This document shows, piece by piece, positions 24,485 through 34,018 of a DNA stretch of 64,000 nucleotides. The translations under genes were made by a program, and so were the position numbers. Under the pieces are notes generated by a model. It did not search any database and had not been told where the DNA came from. It worked only from the letters and a program-made list of their open reading frames with translations. The stretch's first letter is position 1, and every line of letters begins with the position of its first letter. The stretch spans positions 248,001 to 312,000 of the forward strand of contig NZ_BONX01000023.1 of NCBI RefSeq assembly GCF_016862935.1, in the 5' to 3' direction. The stretch is from Plantactinospora mayteni. GTDB taxonomy: Bacteria > Actinomycetota > Actinomycetes > Mycobacteriales > Micromonosporaceae.

Positions 24485-25288
24485 TCAGTCGAGGGTCACC
24501 ACCGGGTTCGACAGCTCGCCGATCCCGCCGACGCGGACCGTGACGGTATCCCCGTCGACGATCGGACTAACCCCCGCCGGAGTGCCGGTCAGCACTACGT
24601 CACCCGGGAGCAGCGTCATCACGTGTGAGATATAGGACACCAGGGTCGGAACGTCGAAGACCATGTCGCTGGTCCGGCCGAGCTGGCGTACCTCCGGCTC
24701 GTCCGCGCCCCGGCCCACCTCGCAGCGGACCTCGACGTCGCCGACGTCCAGGCCGGTCGAAATCCACGGGCCGAGCGGGCAGAACGAGTCGAAGCCCTTG
24801 GCCCGGGTCCACTGGCCGTCCGAGCGTTGCAGGTCCCGCGCGGTCACGTCGTTGGCACAGGTGTAGCCGAAGATGGCCTGCGCGGCGGCGGCCCGGTCGG
24901 CCCGGCGCGCACCCGGCGGCCCGATCACCACGGCCAGCTCGGCCTCGTGCTCGACCTGCTTGGACTGGGCCGGCAGCCGGATCGCGTCCCGGGGGCCGAT
25001 CACCGAGGTCGACGGCTTGAGGAAGAGCAGCGGCTCGGCCGGTACGTCGTTGCCGAGTTCGGCGGCGTGCTCGGCGTAGTTGCGGCCGACGCACACCACC
25101 TTGCTCGGCAGGATCGGCGAGAGCAGCCGGACGTCCGCGAGCGCCCAGCGGGCGGTGGTGAACCGGATCTCGCCGAACGGGTGGCCCTCGATCTCGGCCA
25201 CCGTCAACCCCTCGGGGCCGGCCGCCGGGTCACCCTCGACCACGCCGAACGACATTCCCTTTGCATGAGCGAAACGAGCGATACGCAC
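24485..25288 (-). CDS. Fumarylacetoacetate hydrolase-family protein
   Basis: 267 aa. The metal-binding and catalytic motifs of the FAH fold are present: VGRNYAEHAAELGN, EHEAELAVVIG (paired Glu), ANDVTARDLQ (Asp) and TGTPAGVSP. Actinobacterial members of this size act on acylpyruvates or oxaloacetate-like compounds and are often encoded next to gltX and these tRNAs; gltX is not here. Substrate cannot be told from sequence. ATG start at 25288. Confidence 0.9.
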   Translation of the reverse strand: MRIARFAHAKGMSFGVVEGDPAAGPEGLTVAEIEGHPFGEIRFTTARWALADVRLLSPILPSKVVCVGRNYAEHAAELGNDVPAEPLLFLKPSTSVIGPRDAIRLPAQSKQVEHEAELAVVIGPPGARRADRAAAAQAIFGYTCANDVTARDLQRSDGQWTRAKGFDSFCPLGPWISTGLDVGDVEVRCEVGRGADEPEVRQLGRTSDMVFDVPTLVSYISHVMTLLPGDVVLTGTPAGVSPIVDGDTVTVRVGGIGELSNPVVTLD

Positions 25289-25439
25289 GCCGCCAATCTA
25301 TCCCCACCGGGAGTCGCCGCCGGTGGCGCGTACGGCGAGGCGGCACCCTACCGCAGCGGTCCGGTCACCGAGCGGGGTTCGATCCTTCCCCGCCGGCCGG
25401 CCACCCGTCCGGCTTAGCGTCTGGTCGGGAGGAGACTTC

Positions 25440-27293
25440 GTGATACCTGCATCGATCCGACTACGTGCGGTGGGGGCGGTGATCGCGGGTTGCCTGCTGG
25501 CCGCCACCGCGCCCGGCGCCACCACCCAAGCGGCCACCACCGCCGGTGCGCCGGTGCGGCCGACCAGCCCGCTGATCACCGTCGCGATGACCACGTCCGG
25601 CCATCCGGCGCCCCGCTACGAGATCCGGGTGCGCAACGGTACCGACGGCATGGTGAAGACGACCGTCCGGCAGGAGCTGCCGCCGGGCGCCACACCGGCG
25701 ATGATCAGCCAGGGCGGGGCGGCCAGCGCGCCCGGCACCATGCCGGGACAGCTCGGTTCCGAGGTGGTCTGGCAGGTCCAGCTCGGCGCCCGCAGCGCCG
25801 CGCTGCTCACCACCACCCTGGTGCCACCGGCCGCCGGGGTCGACGTCACCGCCCCGGCCTGCGCCTTCGTCGCGGGCGGGAACATGCCGTACGACTGCGC
25901 GACCGCGACCTGGAACCGGGCTCGGGCAGCCGCCGCCGGCTCCGGCTCGGACGACTCGGCACAGGCGCAGGCAGCCGCCTCCCCGCCCTGGTGGCGCCGG
26001 GGCGCCCTGCTGGGTTCCGCCCTCGCGGCGCTGCTGCTGCTCGCCGCGGCCGGCGGTGCGCTCTCGTGGCGGCGACGGCGTCGACGGCGCGCCGCCGACC
26101 AGGTCAACACCATGCCTGGCGACGGTACGGACCGGCGGGCCGCCAAACGCGAGGCGAAGCGACGGGCGGCGGAGCAGCGCGCCGCCGAGAAGCAGGCCGC
26201 CGCGGCGGCCCGGCGGGTCCGCAGGTCCGGCAACCCGATCGCCCGAGCCCGGGCCCGGGTACGCGGCGACCACAAGATCCCGGTGCCGGAGAGCGTACGG
26301 CGGGCCACCGGCCACCCCCGGATCGGCGGCGCGGCGGAGCAGGCCGCCCTGGCGGAGCAGGCCGGCCCGGCAGGACGCCCGATGGCCGGGGATCTCGGTA
26401 CGGCCGGTCACCGGGCCGGGGGCGAGGAGCCAGGGCCTGACGGCGGCGGTCCGGTGGAACAGCGCCGGCCGGCCGAGGACGACGTACTGGCCGACGGGGG
26501 CGGTCTGCTCCGGGACGGCGGACTGGCCGGAGCCGACGAACCGGCCGCACCGGGTGACGGGGAACCGGCTGGCCTGGTCGGCATCGCCGGCGGCGCCCGG
26601 TACGTGGGCAGGGCGCCGATACCGCCCCGCGCATCCGCGCCGACCGACAGCGAGGAGCCGGCCGAGGAGCCCGTACCGGAGCCGCCGGAGCCGACCGACG
26701 AGGAACTCGCCCCGGTGGTCGGCCGGGCCCGTCCCGCCCCGCATCCGGCCGCCACCTACCGGCCGCCCCGACGGCGTCCCAAGCCGCCGGCCTGGGTGGT
26801 GGTCGGCTCCGCCGCCGTGCTGGCGGTGGCCCTGGCCGCGCTCACCGCGTGGACCGGGTCGAGCCAGGTGAGCGCGATCAACGCCAACCGGGAACCGTCC
26901 AGCGGGGCGTGGGTGGGCAAGACCGTGGCCGGGCCGGTCGGTACGACCCTGCGGGAGAGCGCCTTCGAGTTCACCGTCTACCGGCTGGTCTGCCCGCCGG
27001 CACCCGGCGGCTGTCAGGCGATCCTCGGGGTACGCAACCTGACCGACAAGAGCCAGCAGTGGCACGGCACCCTGCAACGGGCGTACCTGCCCAGCGGGGA
27101 CTGGGTCGGTGCCGACGTACCGGCGACGCAGATCGCCAACGCCGGCAAGGACCCGTTCGGCGAACCGGTACCGGCCGGTCAGCGCCTGATCATGCCGCTG
27201 GTGTTCACCTCGACCGGTGCGGTCGAACCGACCCGGATCGAGCTGCGCAGCGCCGTCTTCTCCGCCGGGGTCAGCGTCGACGTGCCGCACTAG
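25440..27293 (+). CDS. Large membrane protein with charged central region
   Basis: 617 aa. GTG start with GGGAGGAG just upstream. Order: signal-like segment (about 7-30), an extracellular domain of ~150 residues, a membrane helix near 183-203 followed by a run of arginines, a long Lys/Arg/Ala and Pro/Glu-rich cytoplasmic stretch, a second membrane helix near 460-480 (VVVGSAAVLAVALAALTAW), and a C-terminal outer domain of ~140 residues. The last domain (LVCPPAPGGCQAILGVRNL, VPAGQRLIMPLVF) resembles DUF4352-like beta sandwiches. No enzyme motif is seen. Function unknown. Confidence 0.75.
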   Translation: MIPASIRLRAVGAVIAGCLLAATAPGATTQAATTAGAPVRPTSPLITVAMTTSGHPAPRYEIRVRNGTDGMVKTTVRQELPPGATPAMISQGGAASAPGTMPGQLGSEVVWQVQLGARSAALLTTTLVPPAAGVDVTAPACAFVAGGNMPYDCATATWNRARAAAAGSGSDDSAQAQAAASPPWWRRGALLGSALAALLLLAAAGGALSWRRRRRRRAADQVNTMPGDGTDRRAAKREAKRRAAEQRAAEKQAAAAARRVRRSGNPIARARARVRGDHKIPVPESVRRATGHPRIGGAAEQAALAEQAGPAGRPMAGDLGTAGHRAGGEEPGPDGGGPVEQRRPAEDDVLADGGGLLRDGGLAGADEPAAPGDGEPAGLVGIAGGARYVGRAPIPPRASAPTDSEEPAEEPVPEPPEPTDEELAPVVGRARPAPHPAATYRPPRRRPKPPAWVVVGSAAVLAVALAALTAWTGSSQVSAINANREPSSGAWVGKTVAGPVGTTLRESAFEFTVYRLVCPPAPGGCQAILGVRNLTDKSQQWHGTLQRAYLPSGDWVGADVPATQIANAGKDPFGEPVPAGQRLIMPLVFTSTGAVEPTRIELRSAVFSAGVSVDVPH

Positions 27294-27398
27294 TCAAGCA
27301 TTCTGGCCAGGGCGGCCCGGCGGCACTGGGCACGCACTGGGCAGGGCGGCCCGGCGGCGCTGGGCAGGGCGGACCGGTGGGCGCCGTACCCTGGAGCG

Positions 27399-28316
27399 GT
27401 GACCGCCGCCCTCGCCCGTACCGTCGTGCTGGACGCGGCGGAGTGGCGCTCCCGGCGGGCGGCCCACGAGCGGCGGGTGGACGAGTGGCTGGTGCCGCAC
27501 CTCGCGCGGCGGGGCAGCGGCACCCGGCATCCGGTGCAGGACTTCCTCTTCACCTACTACTCGCACCGGCCGGCGCAGTTGCGCCGCTGGCATCCGGGCG
27601 CGGGCGTGCTGCTCCGGGACGCCGATCCGGCCGAGTTCGGCCGGGACTACCGTGCCGAGGCCGCCGGCCGCACCCTCGACACCGAGGCGGTACTCGGGCG
27701 CCGGGGCGACTCGGTCGACTGGATCCGCACCCTGCTGACCCGTACCGCCGGCCGGCCCGGCCAGTTCGGCTGCTTCGGGATGCACGAGTGGGCCATGGTC
27801 TACCGGCAGACCCAGGCGGAGGTACGGCACAACGCCTGGCCGCTGCGGCTCTCGCCCGAGCAGACCGCCCGGGTGGTGGAGGACAACCGGATCCGGTGCA
27901 GCCACTTCGACGCGTACCGGTTCTTCACCGCGCCGGCCCGACCGCTGAACCTGCTCGCCCCGAGCCGCGAGGCGCAGCACGACAACGAGCAGCCGGGCTG
28001 TTTGCACGCGAACATGGACCTCTACAAGTGGGCGTACAAGCTCTCCCCGCTGGTGCCGAGCGAGCTGGTCGGCGACGCGTTCGCGCTGGCCCGGGAGATC
28101 CGCGCGCTGGACATGCGGGCCAGCCCGTACGACCTCGCCGCGCTCGGCTATCCGCCGGTCCGGGTGGAGACCCCCGAGGGCCGGGCCGAATACGCCGCCG
28201 CGCAGCGCGGTTTCGCCGAGCGGGCCGCCCCGCTCCGGACCCGGCTGCTCGCCGCGCTGGCGGCAACCGAGCCGAGCAACACGACCGAGCCCGACAACGC
28301 GGCCGAGCGCCGGTAA
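27399..28316 (+). CDS. Conserved actinobacterial protein often labelled 3-methyladenine DNA glycosylase
   Basis: 305 aa, GTG start. Strongly conserved-looking segments are DFLFTYYSHRPAQLRRWHPG, CFGMHEWAMVYR, IRCSHFDAYRFFT and GCLHANMDLYKWAYKL, rich in His, Cys and Trp. Homologues in actinobacteria carry the glycosylase label, but I see no helix-hairpin-helix or alkyladenine-glycosylase signature here, so the label should be treated with caution. The His/Cys content would suit a metal enzyme. The last codons run into an 18-bp repeat. Confidence 0.75.
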   Translation: MTAALARTVVLDAAEWRSRRAAHERRVDEWLVPHLARRGSGTRHPVQDFLFTYYSHRPAQLRRWHPGAGVLLRDADPAEFGRDYRAEAAGRTLDTEAVLGRRGDSVDWIRTLLTRTAGRPGQFGCFGMHEWAMVYRQTQAEVRHNAWPLRLSPEQTARVVEDNRIRCSHFDAYRFFTAPARPLNLLAPSREAQHDNEQPGCLHANMDLYKWAYKLSPLVPSELVGDAFALAREIRALDMRASPYDLAALGYPPVRVETPEGRAEYAAAQRGFAERAAPLRTRLLAALAATEPSNTTEPDNAAERR

Positions 28317-28391
28317 CGCGACCGAGCCCGGCAGCACGACCGAGCCCGACAACGCGACCGAGCCCGACAACGCGACCGAGCGCCGGTAACC
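28280..28391 (+). repeat. 18-bp tandem repeats covering a gene 3' end
   Basis: About six units of CGACCGAGCCCGACAACG or close variants. GAGCGCCGGTAAC, which carries the stop codon of the preceding gene, appears twice (ending near 28317 and 28391). Confidence 0.8.
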
Positions 28392-28434
28392 GTCGTCACA
28401 CCCCGTCTCCGGACGGCCGCACTACGCTGGCCTA

Positions 28435-29472
28435 GTGGATCTAGCTGAGGCGCGGCAGTTGTGGAAACCGGAGCCGGGTTGGCTGAACACCGCCAGCTAC
28501 GGGCTGCCGCCGGAGCCGGCCTGGGAGGCGCTCCAGGCCGTCCTCGCCGACTGGCGCGTCGGGCGTACCTCGTGGGAGGGCTGGGACGACTCGACGGCGC
28601 GGTCCCGGGCCGCCTTCGCCCGGCTGGTCGGGGTACCGGTCTCGGACGTGACCGTCGGGGCGACCGTCTCCCAACTGCTCGCCCCGGTCGGCGCCGCGCT
28701 GCCCGCCGGAGCGACCGTGCTCGTCCCGGAGGTGGAGTTCACCTCCAACCTCTTTCCCTGGCTGGTGCACGCCGAGCGCGGGGTGCGGGTCCGCACCGTA
28801 CCGGCGGACCGGCTCGCCGAGGCGATCGACGCCGACACCGACCTCGTCGCGTTCAGCCTGGTCCAGTCGGCGGACGGCAGCGTCGCCCGGTACGACGAGA
28901 TCCTGGCCGCCGCAGAGGCGTACGACGCGCTGACGGTGGTCGACGCGACCCAGGGCTGTGGCTGGCTGCCGTTCGACGCCGGCCGGGCGGACGTGGTCGC
29001 GGTCGGCGCGTACAAGTGGCTGATGGCGCCGCGTGGTGCGGCGTTCGGCTGTCTCAGCCCCCGGATCCGGGACCGGATCACCCCGCTGGCCGCCAACTGG
29101 TACGCGGGCTCCGACCCGCACGCCTCCTACTACGGACCGCCGCTACGGCTGGCCGACGACGCCCGCCGGTTCGACCTCTCCCCGGCCTGGTTCTGCTTCG
29201 TCGGGGCGGCTCCGGCCCTGGAACTCCTCGTCGAGGTGGGAGTACCGGCGATCCGGCAGCACAACGTCAGGCTGGCCAACCGGTTCCTGACCGGTCTCGG
29301 CCAGCCGCACCGGGACAGCGCGATCGTCACCGTCGACGTACCCGGTGCGGCGGAGAAACTGGCGGCGGCCGGGGTACGGGCGGCGGTCCGGGCCGGTCGG
29401 GTACGCGCCTCGTTCCATCTCTACTCCACCGAGCACGACGTCGACCTGGCCCTCACCGCCCTGACGTCCTGA
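28435..29472 (+). CDS. Class V aminotransferase-fold PLP enzyme
   Basis: 345 aa, GTG start. The PLP lysine is in GAYKWLMAPRGAAF, the cofactor Asp in VVDATQGCGW, and the N-terminal substrate loop reads WLNTASYGLPP. This is the fold of cysteine desulfurases, kynureninases and isopenicillin-N epimerase-like enzymes. The mobile cysteine loop of SufS-type desulfurases is not evident, so desulfuration is less likely. It may act on amino acids or small amines; the exact reaction is unknown. It lies 118 bases after the preceding gene and ends before a convergent arfB. Confidence 0.85.
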   Translation: MDLAEARQLWKPEPGWLNTASYGLPPEPAWEALQAVLADWRVGRTSWEGWDDSTARSRAAFARLVGVPVSDVTVGATVSQLLAPVGAALPAGATVLVPEVEFTSNLFPWLVHAERGVRVRTVPADRLAEAIDADTDLVAFSLVQSADGSVARYDEILAAAEAYDALTVVDATQGCGWLPFDAGRADVVAVGAYKWLMAPRGAAFGCLSPRIRDRITPLAANWYAGSDPHASYYGPPLRLADDARRFDLSPAWFCFVGAAPALELLVEVGVPAIRQHNVRLANRFLTGLGQPHRDSAIVTVDVPGAAEKLAAAGVRAAVRAGRVRASFHLYSTEHDVDLALTALTS

Positions 29473-29501
29473 CGGCATCTGCGCCTCGTACCCGTAACCG
29501 T

Positions 29502-29539
29502 CCTGACCCGACAACCGCCGCCTGACCCGACAACCGCCG
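29502..29539. repeat. 19-bp perfect tandem duplication beside arfB stop
   Basis: CCTGACCCGACAACCGCCG occurs twice in direct succession, ending two bases before the arfB stop codon, between convergent genes. Confidence 0.85.
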
Positions 29540-29541
29540 CG

Positions 29542-29964
29542 TCACTCCACGTCGGGTCGGCGGGACTGTTTGAGCTGGCCACGGCGCTTCTTCTCGGCGA
29601 GCCGGCGCTCCTTGGCGCCCCGACTCGGCTTGGTGGGTCGCCTCGGCGGCGGTGGTGGCGCGATCGCGTCGGCCAGCAGCGCGGTGAGCCGGGCCTGCGC
29701 GGCCTCCCGGTTGCGGAGCTGGGCCCGGTGCTCCGACGCCGAGACCGTCAGTACCCCGTCGGTGAGCCGGCCGTCGAGCCGGTCCAGCGCCCGGGCCTTG
29801 AGCCGCTCCGGCAGCGCCGTCGAGTTCGCCACGTCGAAGGAGAGTTCGGCCCGGGAGTCGGTGGTGTTCACGCCCTGGCCGCCCGGGCCGCTGGACCGGG
29901 AGAACCGCCAGTTGAGTTCCGCCTCCGGGATGACGAGGCCCGGTCGGATGGTCAGGGGTGCCAT
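29542..29964 (-). CDS. arfB: Alternative ribosome-rescue factor (peptidyl-tRNA hydrolase)
   Basis: 140 aa. The catalytic GGQ is in SSGPGGQGVNTT, with the RF-like core before and after it. The C-terminal tail is highly basic (RRPTKPSRGAKERRLAEKK), which in ArfB/YaeJ inserts into the empty mRNA channel of a stalled ribosome. Length and tail separate it from full release factors. It releases nascent chains from ribosomes lacking a stop codon. The ATG at 29964 is the natural start. Confidence 0.95.
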   Translation of the reverse strand: MAPLTIRPGLVIPEAELNWRFSRSSGPGGQGVNTTDSRAELSFDVANSTALPERLKARALDRLDGRLTDGVLTVSASEHRAQLRNREAAQARLTALLADAIAPPPPPRRPTKPSRGAKERRLAEKKRRGQLKQSRRPDVE

Positions 29965-29981
29965 GTCGTCAACCGTACGGC

Positions 29982-30857
29982 TCAGCCGCCCTTGCCGATG
30001 ATGGTGTCCGCCGTCTGCTGCACCTGCTCGATCGGGATGGCGAACCCGATCCCGATCGACCCGCTCCCGTCGATGGTGGCGATCGCGGTGTTCACCCCGA
30101 CCACCTCACCCCGGGCGTTGACCAGCGGACCGCCCGAGTTGCCGGGGTTGATGGAGGCGTCGGTCTGCACCGCGCTGTGCCGGTTGTCGCCCAGCTTCAC
30201 CTGGCGGTCCAGCGCGCTGACGATGCCGGCGGTCACCGTGCCGGCGAGCCCCAGCGGCGAGCCGACCGCGAGCACCGGCTCACCGACCCGGGTGGCGCCG
30301 GGCTTGGCCAGCGGCAGCGCCGTCAGCCCGGCCGACGGCGGCACCCGGAGCACCGCGATGTCGCTGCTGGAGTCCCGGCCGACGAGCCGGGCCGGGAACT
30401 GCCGGCCGTCCGAGGTCTCCACCATCACCGCGCCGCCGGGCTCCCCGCCGCCGCCCCGGGCCACGATGTGGTCGTTGGTGACGATGTGCTGGAGGTCGTC
30501 GATGGCGAACCCGGAGCCGCTGGCCGACTTGCCGCCCCCGGCCACCATCACCGAGACGACGCCGGGCACCACCTGCGCGGCGGCGGCCACCAGGTCGGCC
30601 GGGACCGCGGCCTGCGCCGCCTTGCCCCGCTCGGTCGAGGTCTCCTGGCTGGCCACGTAGCCGCCGGCCAGGCCGCCGGAGCCGATGGAGAGCGCGACCA
30701 CCGCCAGCGCGGCGAGCAGCGCCCGACGCCGCCGGGTCGCCCGGTCGGCCGCCAGCACCTCACCGGGTACGCCCGGAACCCCGCGCCCGTCCGGTTCGAG
30801 GTCGGGTGAGATGAACCATGGGCCGCGGGGTTCGCCGAGCCCGGTCTGCGTTGCCAT
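29982..30857 (-). CDS. Membrane-anchored trypsin-like serine protease (HtrA/DegP-like, no PDZ)
   Basis: 291 aa. A cytoplasmic head of about 45 residues precedes one membrane helix (ALLAALAVVALSIGSGGLAGG), and the protease domain is outside. The catalytic triad is His in TNDHIV, Asp in SSDIAVLRV and Ser in GNSGGPLV. No PDZ domain follows, unlike most HtrA proteins. ATG start with GAGTGAG upstream. It sits 85 bases after the moxR-DUF58-VWA genes on the same strand and may be the fourth gene of that operon, although its own promoter is possible. Confidence 0.9.
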   Translation of the reverse strand: MATQTGLGEPRGPWFISPDLEPDGRGVPGVPGEVLAADRATRRRRALLAALAVVALSIGSGGLAGGYVASQETSTERGKAAQAAVPADLVAAAAQVVPGVVSVMVAGGGKSASGSGFAIDDLQHIVTNDHIVARGGGGEPGGAVMVETSDGRQFPARLVGRDSSSDIAVLRVPPSAGLTALPLAKPGATRVGEPVLAVGSPLGLAGTVTAGIVSALDRQVKLGDNRHSAVQTDASINPGNSGGPLVNARGEVVGVNTAIATIDGSGSIGIGFAIPIEQVQQTADTIIGKGG

Positions 30858-30942
30858 AGCTCACTCCTCGTCAGTCCATCGTCCGATCAGGGCAGCGGGT
30901 GTACCGGGCCGGCACGGCTGGGCGAGCCGGTCCGGCACGGAC

Positions 30943-31902
30943 CTACGGCAGCCGGGAGAACCAGGCCATCGAGCCCCCCGCCGCCGCCAGGGCGAACAGC
31001 AGCCCGATGCCGATGAACCGGGCCGAGATGTCCTGCTTCTCCGTGCGGTAGCCGACCGATGTCCCGATGTCCTCGTACACGGCACGCAGCTCGGCACTGG
31101 TACCCGCCTCGTGGTAGCCGCCCTTGGTCTGCTCGGCGACCGCCCGCAGGGTCTGCCCGTCCACCGGTACCCTTATCGGCCGGCCGCCCCGGGCGACGTA
31201 GCCGGCGGCGGTGCCGAACGAGATGGTGTGCACCGGTACCCCCACCTGCACCGCCTCGTCGGCGGCGGCCATCGGATCGCGGCCGGAGGTGTTCGCCCCG
31301 TCGGAGAGCAGCACGATCCGGGCCGGCGGCGGGTTCTTCGCGGCCTGGGCGTCGAAGGTCTTGATCGCCTCCAGCGAGGTGCCGATCGCCTCCCCGATGG
31401 CGGTGCCCTGCACCCCGGTACTGCCCTCGGCGAGCCGCCGGATTCCGGAGTGCAGCGCCGACCGGTCGGTGCCGGGTGGCACGAGTACCGCCGCGCTGCC
31501 GGCGAAGGCGACCAGCCCGACGTTGAACTCGTCGGGGAGCGTCTCGGCGAACCGGTGCGCCGCCGACTTCGCCGCCGCCAGCCGGTCCGGTTCGACGTCG
31601 GTGGCCAGCATCGAGGTCGAGACGTCCACCGCGAGCATCACGGTGGCCCGCTCCCGGGGCACCCTGACCTCCGCCTCGGGCCGGGCGAAGCCGACGACCA
31701 GCAGCGCCAGCATGGCCAGGAACAACCCGGCCGGCACGTGCCGGCGCCAGGTCGGCCGGTCCGGCGCGACCCGGTCCAGCAGCCGCAGGTTGGTGAACCG
31801 GACGGCGTACCGGCTGCGGCGGCGTTGCAGAAAGACGTACCAGATGCCGAGCCCGAGTACGCCGAGCAGCAGCAACAGCCGCTCCGGTGACTGCCAGGTC
31901 AT
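30943..31902 (-). CDS. VWA-domain membrane protein (BatA-like)
   Basis: 319 aa. Two membrane segments near the N-terminus (about 8-25 and 55-75) and one at the C-terminus enclose a von Willebrand A domain. Its metal-ion site DxSxS reads DVSTSM and the second loop is VLLSDGANTSGRD. BatA-like proteins are served by MoxR ATPases and help fold or load partner complexes at the membrane. The start overlaps the DUF58 stop by 4 bases (ATGA). Confidence 0.9.
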   Translation of the reverse strand: MTWQSPERLLLLLGVLGLGIWYVFLQRRRSRYAVRFTNLRLLDRVAPDRPTWRRHVPAGLFLAMLALLVVGFARPEAEVRVPRERATVMLAVDVSTSMLATDVEPDRLAAAKSAAHRFAETLPDEFNVGLVAFAGSAAVLVPPGTDRSALHSGIRRLAEGSTGVQGTAIGEAIGTSLEAIKTFDAQAAKNPPPARIVLLSDGANTSGRDPMAAADEAVQVGVPVHTISFGTAAGYVARGGRPIRVPVDGQTLRAVAEQTKGGYHEAGTSAELRAVYEDIGTSVGYRTEKQDISARFIGIGLLFALAAAGGSMAWFSRLP

Positions 31903-32972
31903 GCCGCGCCTCCCCGTACCGCCGAGACGGGCGGCCGGGTCGCCCCGGCCAGCCGCCGCTGGGTGTGTACGTGTCGGACGATGTCCGCGACCCAGTCCCG
32001 GTCGGTACGCAGCGACAGGTGCGCGGCACCCGCCCGGCGCAGCGCCTGCCGGACCAGTTCACGCTGGCCGGCCGCTGCGGCGGCGTACCGCTCCCGGAGC
32101 CGGCGGTCCGCTGTGGACACCTCGCGCCGCCGGCCCGTCTCCGGGTCCACCAGCGTGACCAGTCCGACGTCCGGCAGCTCCAGTTCACGCGGGTCGACCA
32201 CCTCGACCGCCAGCACCTGGTGGCGTACGCCGAGCCGGCGGACCGCCTGCTCCCAGGCCGGCGTGCCGTCCTCGGTCTCGGGCAGCCCGTCGAGGAAGTC
32301 GGAGACCAGCACCGCCAGGCCCCGGCCGGCAGCGGCCCGGTGCAGCGTGGTCACCGCGTCGGCGAGCGACGGGGCGCTGCCGGAGGTGTCCCGCCGGGGC
32401 GCCGCGAGCAGCATGTTGAGCAGGCCCAACAGGTGGGTCCGACCGGTCCGGGCCGGAAAGCGGCGGATCCCGGCGCTGTCGAGCAGGTGTACGCCGAGCC
32501 GGTTGCCGACCCCGGCGGTGAGGAAGCCGACCGCCGCCGTGGCGGCCACCGCGAGTTCCCGCTTGTCCAGCTCGGCGGTGCCGAAGTGCATGCTGGGGGT
32601 GGAGTCGACCAGCAGCCAGGTGGTCAGTTCCCGGTCGGCGTCGACCTCCCGGACGTGCGGCAGGGTGGTCCGGGCGGTCACCGCCCAGTCCATCCGGCGT
32701 ACCTCGTCCTCCCCGGGCCGGTATTCCCGGGCGCCGCTGAACTCGCTGCCGGGCCCGGGGAGCAGGCCGAGGTGCTGGCCATGCAGCAGCCCGTCGAGCC
32801 GGCGGGTGACCAGAAGTTCCAACCGGCGCAGCCGGTGCTCGGGGGCGAGCTGACCCAGGGTGGGATCGGCACTGTCCCGCCGCATGTCGTCCGGGCCGGT
32901 CCGGGCGTCCCGCCCCGTGCGACCGTCCCGGCCCGTGCGGCCGGCCCGACCGATCCGGCTGACCCGGTTCAC
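31899..32972 (-). CDS. DUF58 domain protein
   Basis: 357 aa. The GTG start overlaps the moxR stop as GTGA; an ATG 29 codons in (MRRDSADPTLG) is an alternative that would drop an Arg/Gly repeat (RTGRDGRTGRDARTGPDD). The DUF58 core is EYRPGEDEVRRMDWAVTART, followed by a degenerate VWA-like metal site, VDSTPSM. It is the middle member of the common MoxR-DUF58-VWA unit, thought to act as a substrate or adaptor for the ATPase. Confidence 0.9.
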   Translation of the reverse strand: MNRVSRIGRAGRTGRDGRTGRDARTGPDDMRRDSADPTLGQLAPEHRLRRLELLVTRRLDGLLHGQHLGLLPGPGSEFSGAREYRPGEDEVRRMDWAVTARTTLPHVREVDADRELTTWLLVDSTPSMHFGTAELDKRELAVAATAAVGFLTAGVGNRLGVHLLDSAGIRRFPARTGRTHLLGLLNMLLAAPRRDTSGSAPSLADAVTTLHRAAAGRGLAVLVSDFLDGLPETEDGTPAWEQAVRRLGVRHQVLAVEVVDPRELELPDVGLVTLVDPETGRRREVSTADRRLRERYAAAAAGQRELVRQALRRAGAAHLSLRTDRDWVADIVRHVHTQRRLAGATRPPVSAVRGGAA

Positions 32973-34018
32973 GCGACCGCCAGGCCGCGCCGCTGTTCCT
33001 CACGGGTCGGCGCGATCCGGGGCGGCGGGACCGCCTCGACGAGCCGGCGTACCACCGATTCGGCCGGTACCCCGTCGGCGATCGCGTCGAAGGACAGCAC
33101 CAGCCGGTGCGCGATCACGTCGGCGGCGAGTTCGCGTACGTCGTCGGGGAGCACGTAGTCCCGGCCGCGCAACAGGGCCTGGGCCCGGGCGGCGGCGACC
33201 AGCCCCAGGGTGGCCCGCGGACTCGCCCCGTACGTGAGCAGCGGTGCCACCTCCGGTACCCCGAACCGGGCCGGATCCCGGGTGGCCAGGATCAGCCGTA
33301 CGACGTACTCGGCGAGCGCGTGGTGCACGAAGACCCGGGAGGCCCGGTCCTGGAGTACGCGCAACCGCTCCGGATCGAGTACCGCCCGCGCGGTCGGCCG
33401 CTCCGCGCTCATCCGGTAGAGGATGGCCAGTTCGTCGACGTCGGTGGGATAGTCGACGAGGATCTTCAGCAGGAAGCGGTCCCGTTGCGCCTCCGGTAGC
33501 TGGTAGACCCCCTCCGACTCGATCGGGTTCTGGGTCGCCAGCACCAGGAACGGCTCCGGCACCGGATAACTCCGGCCACCGATCGACACCTGCCGCTCGG
33601 CCATCGCCTCCAGCAACGCCGACTGCACCTTCGCCGGCGCCCGGTTGATCTCGTCGGCCAACACCAGGTTCGCCATCACCGGACCCAGCTCCACGTCGAA
33701 ACTCTCCGCCGACGCCCGGTAGATCCGGGTACCCACGATGTCCGACGGCACCAGGTCCGGAGTGAACTGGATCCGCGAGAACGCCCCACCGACCGTGGTG
33801 GCCAGGGTCTGCGCGGCGAGCGTCTTCGCCACCCCCGGTACGCCCTCCAACAGGCAGTGCCCGTCGGCCAGCAACGCGGTGAAGAGCCGCTCCACCAACC
33901 TGTCCTGCCCGACGATCACCCGCTTGACCTCGAAGAGGGCCTGCTCCAGCTCGGGGCCGGCGGAAGCCGTCTCGACCGGCCTGGGGCGGGTGGCCACGGT
34001 GTCTGACATGTCCGTCAC
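32969..34018 (-). CDS. MoxR-family AAA+ ATPase
   Basis: 349 aa, ATG start. Walker A is GVPGVAKT and Walker B LVLADEINRA; the sensor-1 region ATQNPIESEGVYQLPEAQRDRF is typical of the RavA/MoxR group. These ATPases act as chaperones that mature partner proteins bearing VWA domains. It heads a unit with DUF58 and VWA genes, each overlapping by four bases. It diverges from a secreted-protein gene with 170 bases between. Confidence 0.95.
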   Translation of the reverse strand: MTDMSDTVATRPRPVETASAGPELEQALFEVKRVIVGQDRLVERLFTALLADGHCLLEGVPGVAKTLAAQTLATTVGGAFSRIQFTPDLVPSDIVGTRIYRASAESFDVELGPVMANLVLADEINRAPAKVQSALLEAMAERQVSIGGRSYPVPEPFLVLATQNPIESEGVYQLPEAQRDRFLLKILVDYPTDVDELAILYRMSAERPTARAVLDPERLRVLQDRASRVFVHHALAEYVVRLILATRDPARFGVPEVAPLLTYGASPRATLGLVAAARAQALLRGRDYVLPDDVRELAADVIAHRLVLSFDAIADGVPAESVVRRLVEAVPPPRIAPTREEQRRGLAVA

